This document shows positions 1-7,189 of a DNA stretch of 9,445 bases, piece after piece. Under the pieces are notes generated by a model. That model ran no database searches. It was not told the origin of the DNA and saw only the letters and a list, made by a program, of their open reading frames with translations. Each line of letters begins with the position of its first letter. Position 1 is the stretch's first letter. Source of the stretch: Acidothermaceae bacterium (GTDB lineage Bacteria > Actinomycetota > Actinomycetes > Acidothermales > Acidothermaceae); the NCBI GenBank assembly GCA_025925185.1, contig JAICLV010000100.1, positions 1-9,445 on the forward strand, in the 5' to 3' direction. Position numbers and translations under genes: made by a program.

Positions 1-525
1 CACGCAGACCCACAGCCGGAAGTCGCGCGGGTCGACCCCGAGCTGCAGCTCGGCGCCGACGATGTTGGGCGCGACCAAGCTGAGCCGGCCGAGCCGGGTG
101 CGGCCGTTCGCGGGCGGCAGGAACAGCTCGTACTGGCCAAGCACCTTGCCCGACAGGTAGGCGAGCAGCACGCCGACCTGCGCTCCGGTCACCCGGGAAC
201 CGATCGCGGTGAGCACCGGGCCGCCGACCTGCCCGCTGCGTTTCGCGGCGAGCTTGTCGAGCAGCGGCGCCATCACGATCTGGAACCCGCCTATGTTGCC
301 CTTCACCCAGCCGGTGCGGTCGACGACGGTCGCCGGCTCGTGCGGATGGGGCGCCTTCATCCCGGTGAACGCGGTGACGTGATCCTCGGCCTCAAGGGCG
401 AGGTCGCGCAGCTGGCGGACCGCCGCGAACGCCTCCTCGCGGGTGACCGCTGGACCGCGCGGCGCCAGCCTGGTCGCGGTGGCGACCGCGAGGTCCCAGT
501 CGATCAGGCGCACCGATTCCGTCAT
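1..525 (-). CDS. Zinc-dependent metalloprotease, DUF2342 / F420 biosynthesis-associated family (partial, N-terminal part)
   Basis: The reading frame starts at ATG 525 and runs off the left edge, giving 175 codons without a stop. The N-terminus ([20 protein letters not shown]) and later segments such as [14 protein letters not shown] (about residues 79-92), [24 protein letters not shown] and [12 protein letters not shown] (164-175) are typical of the actinobacterial zincin-like family often labelled 'zinc-dependent metalloprotease' or 'coenzyme F420 biosynthesis-associated'. In that family the zinc motif HExxH follows the RLWVC segment directly, so the catalytic site should lie just outside the window. 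A Shine-Dalgarno-like GGAG (532-535) sits 6 nt before the ATG. The gene lies 39 bp downstream of dacB on the same strand and is probably cotranscribed with it, an arrangement conserved in Actinobacteria (Rv3626c next to Rv3627c in M. tuberculosis). The substrate is unknown, and the F420 link is an annotation tradition rather than something visible here. Confidence 0.88.
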   Translation of the reverse strand, partial: MTESVRLIDWDLAVATATRLAPRGPAVTREEAFAAVRQLRDLALEAEDHVTAFTGMKAPHPHEPATVVDRTGWVKGNIGGFQIVMAPLLDKLAAKRSGQVGGPVLTAIGSRVTGAQVGVLLAYLSGKVLGQYELFLPPANGRTRLGRLSLVAPNIVGAELQLGVDPRDFRLWVCV

Positions 526-564
526 GGACGACTCCACTCACTCATCCAGCCACCGTACGGCCCG

Positions 565-2058
565 TCACCCGCACCCGCACCCGGCGAGCCCGGCGCTGAC
601 CCGATCGAGCGCGGCTTCCGCCGTCAATGTCGCGTTGTTCGGGATGCCGTTGGCGACCACCGCGAACGACAGCACCCGCCCGCTCGCGTCGTAGGTGAAG
701 CCTGCGAGCGCGACGACGCCGTCGAGCGTTCCCGTTTTCGCCCGCACCAGACCGCTCGCGGCCAAGGCGGGCGGGCTGGCGTACCGATTCGCCAGCGTCC
801 CCGAGAAACCGGCCACCGGAAGTCCCTGCAGCGCGGCCGCGAATTCCGGATGCGCGGGCGCCAGCAGCGCGTCGACCAATTGCACGAGCGCCTGCGGCCG
901 CACCCGGTCCGATCGGGAGAGCCCGCTGCCGTCGACCATCGCGAACCCGTTCGGCTCGACGCCAAGCTTGGTGACCACCTCCCGCACCGCCAGCGCGCCG
1001 CCCGCGAAGCTCGCCGGGTGCCCGCGCGCGATCGCCACGTGCCGGATGAGCGCCTCGGCCAGGTCGTTGTCGCTTCGGCCAAGCATCCGCTCCACCAGGG
1101 CCGACACCGTCGGAGACTGCACGCTGGCGAGCGTCGAGCCGGCGCCTGGCGCAGGCTGGGGAACGCCGTCGACGTTGACGCCGTTCGCCGCGAGGAGTGC
1201 GGCGAAGTCGCTCGCGGCGACCACAGACGGGTTGTTCGTGCGCGCCGGCTTGGCGAGATCGGGCCGACCCTCGTCGACCTCGAGCGCGCTCACCGGCGCG
1301 ACGTCGCCTTCGGTGATGTAGGTCGGCTTCCAGCCGGGCGCGGTCGACGGCCCGATGAACAGCGAGTCGTCGTAGCCGAGTCGAACGTGGGTGACACCGC
1401 GGGCCTTCAGCGCGGACGCCGTGTGCGCCGCCAGGTCGGCGAGCCTTGCGGGCGCGGGAAATCCGGGGTCGAAGCGGCCAACGGCCTTCGGACCGGCGAG
1501 CGTCGGGTCGCCGCCCCCCACCAGCACCACCCGGCCATCGGCGGCGAGCGTGGTCTTCGTCGTGAGCCGGTGTCGCGGGCCGAGCGCCTCGAGCGCGGCG
1601 GCGGCGGCCGCGAGCTTCGCGGTCGAGGCGGGCAGCACGCCGGCCGCCCCGCCGTCGTTCAGCAGCACACCACCGGTCAAGGGGTCGCCCACCACGATGG
1701 AGACGGCGCCCCCCGCGAACGCCGGATCGGCCAGCCGGGGTGCCAGCATCGCGGTCAGGCCGTTGGCGGTGGGCTTTTCACCCGCCGGCAGGCGGTCCTC
1801 GGGTACAAGAGCGACCCCCGCGGGCGACGGCGTCAGCGCCCATGCCGCGGGCGCCGTCGTGCGGGCGACAGGGGCTGGGCTCGCCGACGGGTTCGCCGTG
1901 ACGTCGCCGCCACCCCCCGGGCTTGGGGGCCCGCCGTCGTGATGCTGCTGATAGGTGACGACCGCCGCGACCAAGCCGCCAGAGACGACGAGCAGAAGAG
2001 CAAGCAGGCTGAGCGACACTCGGTTGCGCGAAGGCGCGCGCCGGCGGTGCCCTCGCAT
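565..2058 (-). CDS. dacB: D-alanyl-D-alanine carboxypeptidase / endopeptidase, PBP4 type (peptidase S13)
   Basis: This 497-aa protein should cleave the terminal D-Ala of peptidoglycan stem peptides and/or D-Ala-mDAP crosslinks outside the membrane. After a basic N-terminus ([13 protein letters not shown]), residues about 14-35 form a membrane anchor or uncleaved signal. A Pro/Ser/Ala/Thr-rich linker follows (about 40-85). The penicillin-binding motifs are all present and in order: SxxK as STAK at 145-148 (nucleophile Ser145, Lys148), SxN as SDN at 329-331, and KTG at 441-443. The conserved [10 protein letters not shown] stretch (375-384) of the family is also seen. ATG 2058 is chosen because AGGAAGG (2066-2072) lies 7 nt upstream and the anchor follows at once. 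The same frame stays open much further upstream, but only as antisense to ppa. The C-terminus ends in AGCGCG, with two cysteines. The gene is divergent from ppa and is followed by the metalloprotease, as in mycobacteria. Confidence 0.95.
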   Translation of the reverse strand: MRGHRRRAPSRNRVSLSLLALLLVVSGGLVAAVVTYQQHHDGGPPSPGGGGDVTANPSASPAPVARTTAPAAWALTPSPAGVALVPEDRLPAGEKPTANGLTAMLAPRLADPAFAGGAVSIVVGDPLTGGVLLNDGGAAGVLPASTAKLAAAAAALEALGPRHRLTTKTTLAADGRVVLVGGGDPTLAGPKAVGRFDPGFPAPARLADLAAHTASALKARGVTHVRLGYDDSLFIGPSTAPGWKPTYITEGDVAPVSALEVDEGRPDLAKPARTNNPSVVAASDFAALLAANGVNVDGVPQPAPGAGSTLASVQSPTVSALVERMLGRSDNDLAEALIRHVAIARGHPASFAGGALAVREVVTKLGVEPNGFAMVDGSGLSRSDRVRPQALVQLVDALLAPAHPEFAAALQGLPVAGFSGTLANRYASPPALAASGLVRAKTGTLDGVVALAGFTYDASGRVLSFAVVANGIPNNATLTAEAALDRVSAGLAGCGCG

Positions 2059-2145
2059 CGTGCTGCCTTCCTGTCGCCAAACCGTGTACGCGACACTAAC
2101 GAAGCCGGCGGCCGGCCGGCTGCGACGACAAGCGGGAGAAGCAGG
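2059..2145. promoter_or_regulatory. Divergent dacB/ppa intergenic region with both ribosome binding sites
   Basis: This 87-bp gap separates two divergent starts, so both promoters must lie here or reach into the genes. On the minus strand AGGAAGG (2066-2072) precedes the dacB ATG by 7 nt. On the plus strand GGGAG (2134-2138) precedes the ppa GTG by 7 nt. A GC-only stretch with overlapping GGCCGGCC repeats occupies about 2104-2120. The AT-richer part near 2080-2101 contains TAGTGT on the minus strand, which fits a -10 pattern, but no -35 at normal spacing was found, so no promoter is assigned. Confidence 0.5.
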
Positions 2146-2634
2146 GTGGAGTTCGACGTCACGATCGAGATCCCGAAGGGGCAACGCAACAAGTACGAGA
2201 TAGACCACGCCACCGGGCGGATCCGGCTCGACCGCATGCTGTTCACCGCGACCCGCTACCCGAGCGATTACGGCTTCATCGAGGACACGCTCGGCCAGGA
2301 CGAGGACCCGCTCGACGCGCTGGTGTTGCTCGAGGAGCCGACGTTCCCCGGGTGCCTGATTCGGTGTCGGGCGATCGGCATGTTCCGCATGACGGACGAG
2401 AAGGGACCCGACGACAAGGTGCTGTGCGTGCCGGCGGCCGACCTGCGCCAAGGTGGCCTGCGCGACATCAATGACGTGGCACCCTGGGAACGCCTGGAGA
2501 TTCAGCACTTTTTCGAGGTCTACAAGGACCTGGAGCCCGGCAAGTCCGTCGAAGGGGCGACGTGGGTCGGCCGCGCCGAGGCCGAGGCCGAAATCATCGC
2601 CTCGCGCGAGAGGTTCGCCGCCGCCGGCCACTAG
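2146..2634 (+). CDS. ppa: Inorganic pyrophosphatase, family I (soluble)
   Basis: This 162-aa cytoplasmic enzyme hydrolyses PPi to two phosphates with Mg2+, pulling biosynthetic reactions forward. The length equals that usual for actinobacterial family I enzymes. The N-terminus [20 protein letters not shown] contains Lys16, Glu18 and His21. Further recognisable elements are RLDR (27-30), YPSDYGF (38-44), the signature DEDPLDA (52-58) with metal-binding aspartates, D84...DDK (89-91), and YKDLEPGK near residue 125. The start is GTG 2146, not the open frame that continues upstream antisense to dacB: GGGAG (2134-2138) is correctly spaced and the family N-terminus begins exactly there. Two small departures are visible. 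Glu53 stands where the family signature usually has a small residue, Asp or Asn, and Lys86 stands where the M. tuberculosis enzyme, as I recall it, has His86. Neither removes a catalytic acid. The adjacency to dacB is conserved. Confidence 0.97.
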   Translation: MEFDVTIEIPKGQRNKYEIDHATGRIRLDRMLFTATRYPSDYGFIEDTLGQDEDPLDALVLLEEPTFPGCLIRCRAIGMFRMTDEKGPDDKVLCVPAADLRQGGLRDINDVAPWERLEIQHFFEVYKDLEPGKSVEGATWVGRAEAEAEIIASRERFAAAGH

Positions 2635-2741
2635 CGCCCGCGCCGGCTCGCCCGATTGCCGGAATCGCGATTAGCCCAGGCCGATCTCAGCTAAGTGATC
2701 TCTCGGCCGATTGGCTCGATGCGGGAAGTCGGCATCGAGGC

Positions 2742-2747
2742 GAGGGG
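2742..2747 (+). promoter_or_regulatory. Ribosome binding site deciding the start of the membrane-protein gene
   Basis: GAGGGG ends 4 nt before ATG 2752, and a second GAGG (2737-2740) sits 11 nt before it. The in-frame alternatives GTG 2695 and ATG 2719 have no purine-rich stretch at the proper distance. This favours ATG 2752. Confidence 0.6.
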
Positions 2748-2751
2748 TCCC

Positions 2752-4158
2752 ATGTCTGTCGTGACGGCCGATCGGGCGGCCGTCGGCGTCGAGCAGCTTG
2801 AGCAATCTGGGCGCGAGACGTGGCTGCTCGGCGTGCGCTGCGGTCTGTTCGGCGCGGTCGTCCTGGGCGCCACGGCGTTCGCCGCACCGCGCGTCGCCTT
2901 GGTCCGGCACGGCCAGGGCGTCGTCGTCCTGGCCGTGCTGCTCGCGATCACGCTCGCCGTTCGCTCGTGGCGCGGTATCGCCGCCGAGCCGCGGGCGAAC
3001 CCTATGCGGGCCGCCGATCTTTCCATCGCCGGCGGCCTCGGCTGCGCGGCCGCGTTTCTCGGCTGGCAGCTGCCAGCAGCCTTCGGGCCGGACGCCGCCG
3101 CGTGGGGTGCCGGACTGGGAGTCATGGCACCGCTGGTCGGCGCCGCGATCGCAGTGTTGTTTGGCAGCCGGATGCTGTACCGACTGCGTGGCGCGGTGAC
3201 CGCCCTCGCGCTGTTGTCGCCCGCGTTGCTTCGGCCCGCCTACGTTTTACTCGACACCGCAACGAAATACGCGGCGCGCGCGGTAGTTGAGATCGCTGTC
3301 TCGATCGACTCGTCGCTGCTTGCGCCGGGCGGTTCGACCGCTGCTGCCGGCGACCTGCTCGCGCAGCGGCTCACCAAAGCCGGCGCGCTCGAGGCGATTG
3401 CGGTCATGGTGCTGCTCGGCTGGCGGATGACAACCGGCGGCCGGTTCTCCCGCACGGCGTGGTCGTTGCTCGTCGTGGTCGTCTGCCTCGCCAGCGCGTT
3501 GCGTGACGCGGTGCCGGCCGCCTGCGTGGCGGCGGCACTCGCCGCTCCCGCGTTCCGGCTTCGGATCCCTGCCCTCGAGCGCCAACCGCGACCGCTGCGC
3601 TGCCTGCCACACGGCGAGCCGGCGTTGCTGGCAGCCACCGCCGTCGCGTTCGTCGGCATCGGCGTCGCGCTCACGCAATCAACTCCGGCAACCCGTTCGC
3701 CACGCGTCGCTTTTCCCGACGCCGTCGAGACATTGCCGGGTGCCGCCCCCGGCGCCGCCGACCCGCGCGAGGTGGCACTCGCCGGCGCCAACGCGTATTG
3801 GCAGCACTGGACGTTGCCCGCGCGTCCCGTCGGCGCCCCGTCGTCCGCATCGCTGACCGTCGACTACGTGACCACGACCAACGGCTTCGACGGCGACACC
3901 CTCGCCGCCGCCCTGCGCGCCGGGGGTTATCGACTGCTCTCGACGAGGCAAGTCTCGGTTGGTTCGGCGCCCGCGGTTTTGCGCTCGTTCGCCGGGTCGG
4001 CCGGTGACGGGATGACGTCAATCTCCTGGACGCCGGACGGCGTGCCCGGCCACCTCGCCGTCGTTATCAGCTACGAGCCGGACGGCGTGACAGCCGCCGA
4101 CGCCGCTGCCGCGACCGCGGTGGCCGCTCGCTTGGCAGCCGCGAGCGCGACGCCATGA
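2752..4158 (+). CDS. Polytopic membrane protein with C-terminal extracytoplasmic domain, partner of the Egghead-like glycosyltransferase
   Basis: The family was not recognised. The 468-aa product has a roughly 20-residue polar N-terminus, then about eight hydrophobic segments (approximate residues 24-45, 56-70, 88-108, 115-137, 145-166, 208-223, 236-266 as one or two helices, and 289-307). A soluble Ala/Gly/Ser-rich domain of about 160 residues follows (309-468). By the positive-inside rule the loops containing RSWR (71-74) and SRMLYRLR (139-146) look cytoplasmic, but the side of the C-terminal domain is not certain. The stop codon overlaps the start of the glycosyltransferase gene by 4 bp (ATGA), so the two are translationally coupled and probably act together, for example in making or exporting a surface glycan or glycolipid. 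The middle part loosely resembles an exosortase-type membrane core, but the Cys and His of such enzymes are not found in the expected contexts. It could also be a polymerase, flippase subunit or scaffold. The coding assignment is firm and the function unknown. Confidence 0.85.
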   Translation: MSVVTADRAAVGVEQLEQSGRETWLLGVRCGLFGAVVLGATAFAAPRVALVRHGQGVVVLAVLLAITLAVRSWRGIAAEPRANPMRAADLSIAGGLGCAAAFLGWQLPAAFGPDAAAWGAGLGVMAPLVGAAIAVLFGSRMLYRLRGAVTALALLSPALLRPAYVLLDTATKYAARAVVEIAVSIDSSLLAPGGSTAAAGDLLAQRLTKAGALEAIAVMVLLGWRMTTGGRFSRTAWSLLVVVVCLASALRDAVPAACVAAALAAPAFRLRIPALERQPRPLRCLPHGEPALLAATAVAFVGIGVALTQSTPATRSPRVAFPDAVETLPGAAPGAADPREVALAGANAYWQHWTLPARPVGAPSSASLTVDYVTTTNGFDGDTLAAALRAGGYRLLSTRQVSVGSAPAVLRSFAGSAGDGMTSISWTPDGVPGHLAVVISYEPDGVTAADAAAATAVAARLAAASATP

Positions 4159-5585
4159 AGCAGCGGCCGCGGCACATCGCCTGGCTGTACGAGCGACGCT
4201 GGGACTCCATGCGCTACCGGCTGATGCACGTCGTCGTCGTGGTTGCGACGTTCACCTCGACGACGTGGGCGCGCGCCCGATTCATGCCGACACCACGACC
4301 CGCGGTCGCCTGGTGGGAAAACTTGCTGCAGATGTTCTCGTGGTCGTGGGTGGCCGCGTTTCCGGCAGCGGCGATCGGCGTGGTGTCACTAATCATCCCG
4401 CAATCGCGCCGACCGCTCGACGCCGGAATGCCATGCGACATCTTGGTGTGCTTCCGCGTCGTGTCGCGCGGCCACAACGCTGCGGCGCTTTACGACACCG
4501 TCGAGTCGGTGCGCGCCTCGATGCGCAAGCGGCCACTTTTCCCTTACTGCATTGAGGTTGTCACCGACCTGCTGGTCGAACTGCCGCCAGGCGGCGACGT
4601 GCGCGGGTACGTCGTCCCAGCGGAGTACCGCACGCCGAGCGAGTCACGCTACAAGGCGCGCGCGCTGCACTACCTCACGCACGCGTCGCCGCTGCCGGCC
4701 GACGCCTGGCTCTTCCATTGCGACGAGGAGTCGCACGTGACACCAGGTTTGATCGGCGGAATTCGCGACGCGATCGTCGAGGAGACCGCGCGGGCCGAAT
4801 GCGGGTTGACACCGCGCATCGGGCAGGGCCGAATCCTTTACTACCGGCACCTGCGCAGCCACCCGCTGCTCACCTTGGCCGACATGATCCGCACCGGCGA
4901 CGACGTCACGCGGTTTCGCACCCAGTTCTGGTCGGGGAAGTTGTTCTGCGGCATGCACGGCTCGTTCATCTTGGTGCGCTGCGACGTCGAGCGCTCCGTG
5001 TCGTTCGACGTCGGACCCGAGGGGTCGGTGACCGAGGACGCGTGGTGGGCCTACCAACAAGCCTTCAACGGTAGGGAGTTCCGCTGGGTCGACGGCTTCA
5101 TCGTCGAGCAGTCGCCGGAGAGATGGCGCGACTTCGCCAAGCAGCGGCGACGCTGGTACTCCGGACTTTGGAAGGTGTGCCTTTACGCGCCGGCGCCGAC
5201 GGGCGCGCGTGTCGCCCTCATGGCTTTCCTGGTCTCATGGATGCTCTCAGCCGTCGGCGCCATCTACACGATCGTCAACCTGTCCACCGGCCTCGGCACA
5301 CCGGCGGTTCCGTCGATCCTCGGCGCGGCCGTGCTGTCGTGGTACCTGTCGGCGTACTGGGTCGGCCTGCGGGTCAACCTCGCCGCGATGCCGCCGGAGG
5401 TGCGGCCCGGTCGCCCGTATCGCGCGCTGCTTTACGCGATGCAGTTCCTGCTGTTCCCGTTGTTCGGCATCGCGGAGGCGGCGGCCATGGTGCTCGCGGC
5501 CTTCTGGCCTGAGCGAGGCTTTCACGTCGTCCGGAAGTCTGGCGTCGGGAACGCCGCGGCGCCGGAGCTTTCTACTGCGAGCTAG
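4155..5585 (+). CDS. Membrane-bound family 2 glycosyltransferase, Egghead/BRE-3 (beta-1,4-mannosyltransferase)-like
   Basis: This 476-aa inverting GT2 enzyme has two N-terminal hydrophobic segments (about 22-36 and 63-82), a cytosolic catalytic domain (about 92-345) and three or more C-terminal helices (about 346-372, 380-405 and 418-448). Catalytic features visible are an acidic metal/nucleotide site HCDEE (188-192, in the DxD position), TED with the likely catalytic base (293-295), and QRRRW (330-334), the Q-x-x-R-W type signature of processive membrane GT2 enzymes. The arrangement VVPAEYRTPSESRYKARAL, then the DEE site, GQGRILYY, ERSVSFD..PEGSVTED and EQSPERWRDFAKQRRRWYSG closely follows the animal Egghead/BRE-3 mannosyltransferases, which transfer mannose from GDP-mannose to glucosylceramide. 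The donor and acceptor in this bacterium cannot be read from sequence. There is no strong RBS, so translation probably depends on coupling to the upstream gene. The product ends 5 bp from the convergent NlpC/P60 stop. GT2 membership is confident, and Egghead-type similarity is likely. Confidence 0.9.
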   Translation: MKQRPRHIAWLYERRWDSMRYRLMHVVVVVATFTSTTWARARFMPTPRPAVAWWENLLQMFSWSWVAAFPAAAIGVVSLIIPQSRRPLDAGMPCDILVCFRVVSRGHNAAALYDTVESVRASMRKRPLFPYCIEVVTDLLVELPPGGDVRGYVVPAEYRTPSESRYKARALHYLTHASPLPADAWLFHCDEESHVTPGLIGGIRDAIVEETARAECGLTPRIGQGRILYYRHLRSHPLLTLADMIRTGDDVTRFRTQFWSGKLFCGMHGSFILVRCDVERSVSFDVGPEGSVTEDAWWAYQQAFNGREFRWVDGFIVEQSPERWRDFAKQRRRWYSGLWKVCLYAPAPTGARVALMAFLVSWMLSAVGAIYTIVNLSTGLGTPAVPSILGAAVLSWYLSAYWVGLRVNLAAMPPEVRPGRPYRALLYAMQFLLFPLFGIAEAAAMVLAAFWPERGFHVVRKSGVGNAAAPELSTAS

Positions 5586-5590
5586 CAGAA

Positions 5591-6970
5591 CTACGGGCGG
5601 ACGGCGCCGATGTAGTCGGGGCGGAAGGCGTTGTGGTTGCCGATCTGCTCACCGGTTTGCGGCGCGTCGATCATCCGGCCGTTGCCGATGTAGATGCCGA
5701 CGTGGTGGATCGTGCTCGGGTCGGACGTGTTCGTCGCGAAGAACACCAGGTCGCCTGGCTGCAACTGGTCGCGGGAGACGTGCATGCCCTCGTCCCACTG
5801 CAGTCCGGTGTAGTGGCCGAGGGAGATGCCGGCCGCCTGGTAGGCGCGCATCGTCAGGCCCGAGCAGTCGTAGCCGGGGACGTTCTGCGTTCCGCTCGAC
5901 GTGACGGTCGGGCCGACCTCGCCCGCTCCGGCCCAGCGATACCAGATGCCGACCTGGCTTTGCGCGAAGGCGACGGCGGTCGCGCGCTGGGCGGCGGTCG
6001 AGATCGAGTGGCCGGTACCGGGTGTCACAAGGTCGACGGGCGTGCCGGTCACACCGTCCCCGCCTGAGCCGGATCCGCCGCCCGACTGGCTGGCAAGCTC
6101 CTGTTGGCGCTTCTTCGCGGCCGCCGCAGCGGCCGCGGCCGCCTTGCGCTCGGCCTCCTGCTGGGCCGCGAGTTCGGCGAGCCCCTGCGCTCGCGCCGCG
6201 GCGAGGTTCTTGGCCTTGCCCTTCAAGACCGCGAGTTGGGCCTGCAGGCCGACCTGGGTGTCCTTGATCTGCGCGACCTGCTGCGCCTGGTCGTTCATCG
6301 CGGCGACCGCGGCGTCCTTCGCCTGCGCGGCACTGTCGCTGGCCTTCTGCTGGTCGGCGACCGCCTCGTCTGCGGCGTGCTGCGCGTCCCGCTGCGCCTT
6401 CTCGGCTCGCTTCATCGCATCGACGATCGACCGCTCATGCCGGGACACCGCGGCGAGCGCCGCCTCCCGATCGACGAACGTCTCCGGCGAGCCCGAGGTG
6501 AGCAGCGCGTTCAGCTGGCTCATGCCGGCCGATCCCCGGTAACTGTCGGCCGCGAACTGGTTCATCGCGACCTGCGCGTCGGCCCGCTGTCGCGTGGCGA
6601 CGGTCAACTGCACCTGCGCGGCCCGCGCCGCATTCTGCGCGTCGGCCAGCCGCGTCATCGCGCCGTTGTACTGCTCGACCGAAATCTCAGCGTTGTTATT
6701 TAGCTTGCTCAGCTCGGCGTTGGCTGCGGCGAGTTGCGCCTCCGTTTCGCCGATTTGCGCGGATTTCGAATGCGCTGCCGCGTTGGCCTGATCGATTTCC
6801 GACTGACTCGGGATAACCGGCTTCTTCGCGGCGAACGCGGGCGTCGCCCCACCTGCGACGGTGACCCAGGCAAACCCAGCGGCAACGAGGATCAGCGCGG
6901 CGCGTCGTCCGGTTTGCAGCTTTTCGCCCTTGCGTTCAGGCTGTCGCGGCGAACTGCCGACCTCGTGCAC
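5591..6970 (-). CDS. Secreted NlpC/P60 (C40) peptidoglycan endopeptidase with N-terminal coiled coil, RipA-like
   Basis: Starting at GTG 6970 the product is 459 aa. A signal peptide is clear: a basic stretch with GRR (21-23), a hydrophobic core (24-42) and cleavage probably after TPAFA (residue 47). Residues about 55-300 are Ala/Gln/Lys/Glu-rich heptad-like coiled coil, ending in an Ala-run helix and a Gly/Ser linker. The NlpC/P60 domain occupies about 340-459. It has catalytic Cys369 in DCSGL, His423 in HHVGIYIG and, 12 residues later, Asp435 (MIDAPQ). This matches the Cys-His-acid spacing of mycobacterial RipA (Cys383, His432, Glu444). Such enzymes cut the D-Glu-mDAP bond for daughter-cell separation, and the coiled coil usually serves autoinhibition or FtsEX-type activation. 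The segment between YRWAGAG and DCSG is longer than usual. The start is decided by GGAGG, and a longer form from ATG 6997 lacks an RBS. It has its own promoter region (6971-7287). Confidence 0.93.
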   Translation of the reverse strand: MHEVGSSPRQPERKGEKLQTGRRAALILVAAGFAWVTVAGGATPAFAAKKPVIPSQSEIDQANAAAHSKSAQIGETEAQLAAANAELSKLNNNAEISVEQYNGAMTRLADAQNAARAAQVQLTVATRQRADAQVAMNQFAADSYRGSAGMSQLNALLTSGSPETFVDREAALAAVSRHERSIVDAMKRAEKAQRDAQHAADEAVADQQKASDSAAQAKDAAVAAMNDQAQQVAQIKDTQVGLQAQLAVLKGKAKNLAAARAQGLAELAAQQEAERKAAAAAAAAAKKRQQELASQSGGGSGSGGDGVTGTPVDLVTPGTGHSISTAAQRATAVAFAQSQVGIWYRWAGAGEVGPTVTSSGTQNVPGYDCSGLTMRAYQAAGISLGHYTGLQWDEGMHVSRDQLQPGDLVFFATNTSDPSTIHHVGIYIGNGRMIDAPQTGEQIGNHNAFRPDYIGAVRP

Positions 6971-6975
6971 CCACG

Positions 6976-6980
6976 CCTCC
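6976..6980 (-). promoter_or_regulatory. Ribosome binding site deciding the NlpC/P60 start
   Basis: GGAGG on the minus strand lies 5 nt before GTG 6970. Upstream in-frame starts (ATG 6997, TTG 7000, TTG 7003) have only weak G-rich sequence before them. From GTG 6970 the signal peptide still has a complete basic n-region. Confidence 0.7.
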
Positions 6981-7027
6981 GTCGTCCAACGACCCATCAA
7001 CAAGCCCGAGTTCGCCGGCTAAGACGC

Positions 7028-7065
7028 TGCTTTGTCTTGAGTCGCATACGCCTCAAGACAAAGCA
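7028..7065. promoter_or_regulatory. Perfect 14-bp inverted repeat, candidate operator of the NlpC/P60 gene
   Basis: Arms TGCTTTGTCTTGAG (7028-7041) and CTCAAGACAAAGCA (7052-7065) are perfectly complementary around a 10-nt loop. On the minus strand a possible -35 TTGCCG (7066-7071) abuts the palindrome, and a possible -10 TATGCG (7043-7048) lies in its loop at 17-bp spacing. With that promoter the RNA would start inside the left-hand arm, so the element would act as DNA (an operator) rather than as an RNA hairpin. If transcription starts further upstream it would be a strong leader stem. No U-tract follows, so it is unlikely to be an intrinsic terminator. The repeat is certain. Its role is inferred. 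Confidence 0.6.
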
Positions 7066-7100
7066 CGGCAAAGGCGGCCGGGCCCGACGATAGCCGCTAC

Positions 7101-7126
7101 GTCACATCTGCAACAGAAGTCACAGC
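7101..7126 (+). promoter_or_regulatory. GTCACA direct repeat, possible MtrA-type response-regulator site
   Basis: GTCACA occurs at 7101-7106 and again at 7119-7124 (there as GTCACAGC), 18 bp apart start to start. A third copy lies at 7196-7201. Direct GTCACA(GC) repeats are the kind of motif reported for the actinobacterial regulator MtrA, which is known to control cell-wall hydrolases such as RipA. The sites lie about 65-90 bp upstream of the promoter proposed in the palindrome. A second promoter candidate on the minus strand (TATCGT at 7087-7092, with TTGCAG 15 bp upstream) would place them over its -35 region. The regulator assignment is inference. Confidence 0.35.
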
Positions 7127-7147
7127 AATCTCGTCCGCAACGGCACC

Positions 7148-7189
7148 GGGCTCACGCTGAATTACACGGATGGAATTTCACGCGAGCCC
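7148..7189. repeat. Imperfect inverted repeat, 16-nt arms
   Basis: Arms 7148-7163 and 7174-7189 match at 12 of 16 positions. The outer GGGCTC/GAGCCC and inner AATT/AATT blocks are perfect, with a mismatched middle and a 10-nt loop. Its dimensions resemble those of the perfect palindrome 83 bp away, but the sequence differs. It may be a second protein-binding dyad, or an RNA stem near the end of the phoH transcript. No T-tract follows on either strand. Confidence 0.4.

Noticed and set aside
340..2145. Plus-strand open frame running from 340 into ppa
   Set aside because: It is antisense to dacB and the metalloprotease. Its translation is Arg/Gly-rich without domains, and the real ppa start at GTG 2146 has an RBS and the family N-terminus. 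Long shadow frames are expected at this GC content.
2059..2631. Upstream extension of the dacB frame by 191 codons
   Set aside because: The extension is antisense to ppa and would bury the membrane anchor. ATG 2058 has AGGAAGG 7 nt upstream.
2643..2662. Terminator after ppa (CCGGC ... GCCGG)
   Set aside because: The stem is only 5 bp with a 10-nt loop and no T-tract. Such pairs are frequent by chance at this GC content.
2695..2751. GTG 2695 or ATG 2719 as start of the membrane-protein gene
   Set aside because: Neither has a Shine-Dalgarno-like sequence, while ATG 2752 does. The extra 19 residues do not resemble a signal or domain.
7028..7065. Intrinsic terminator at the long palindrome
   Set aside because: No T-tract follows on either strand and the site lies just upstream of a gene start, so an operator or leader role fits better.
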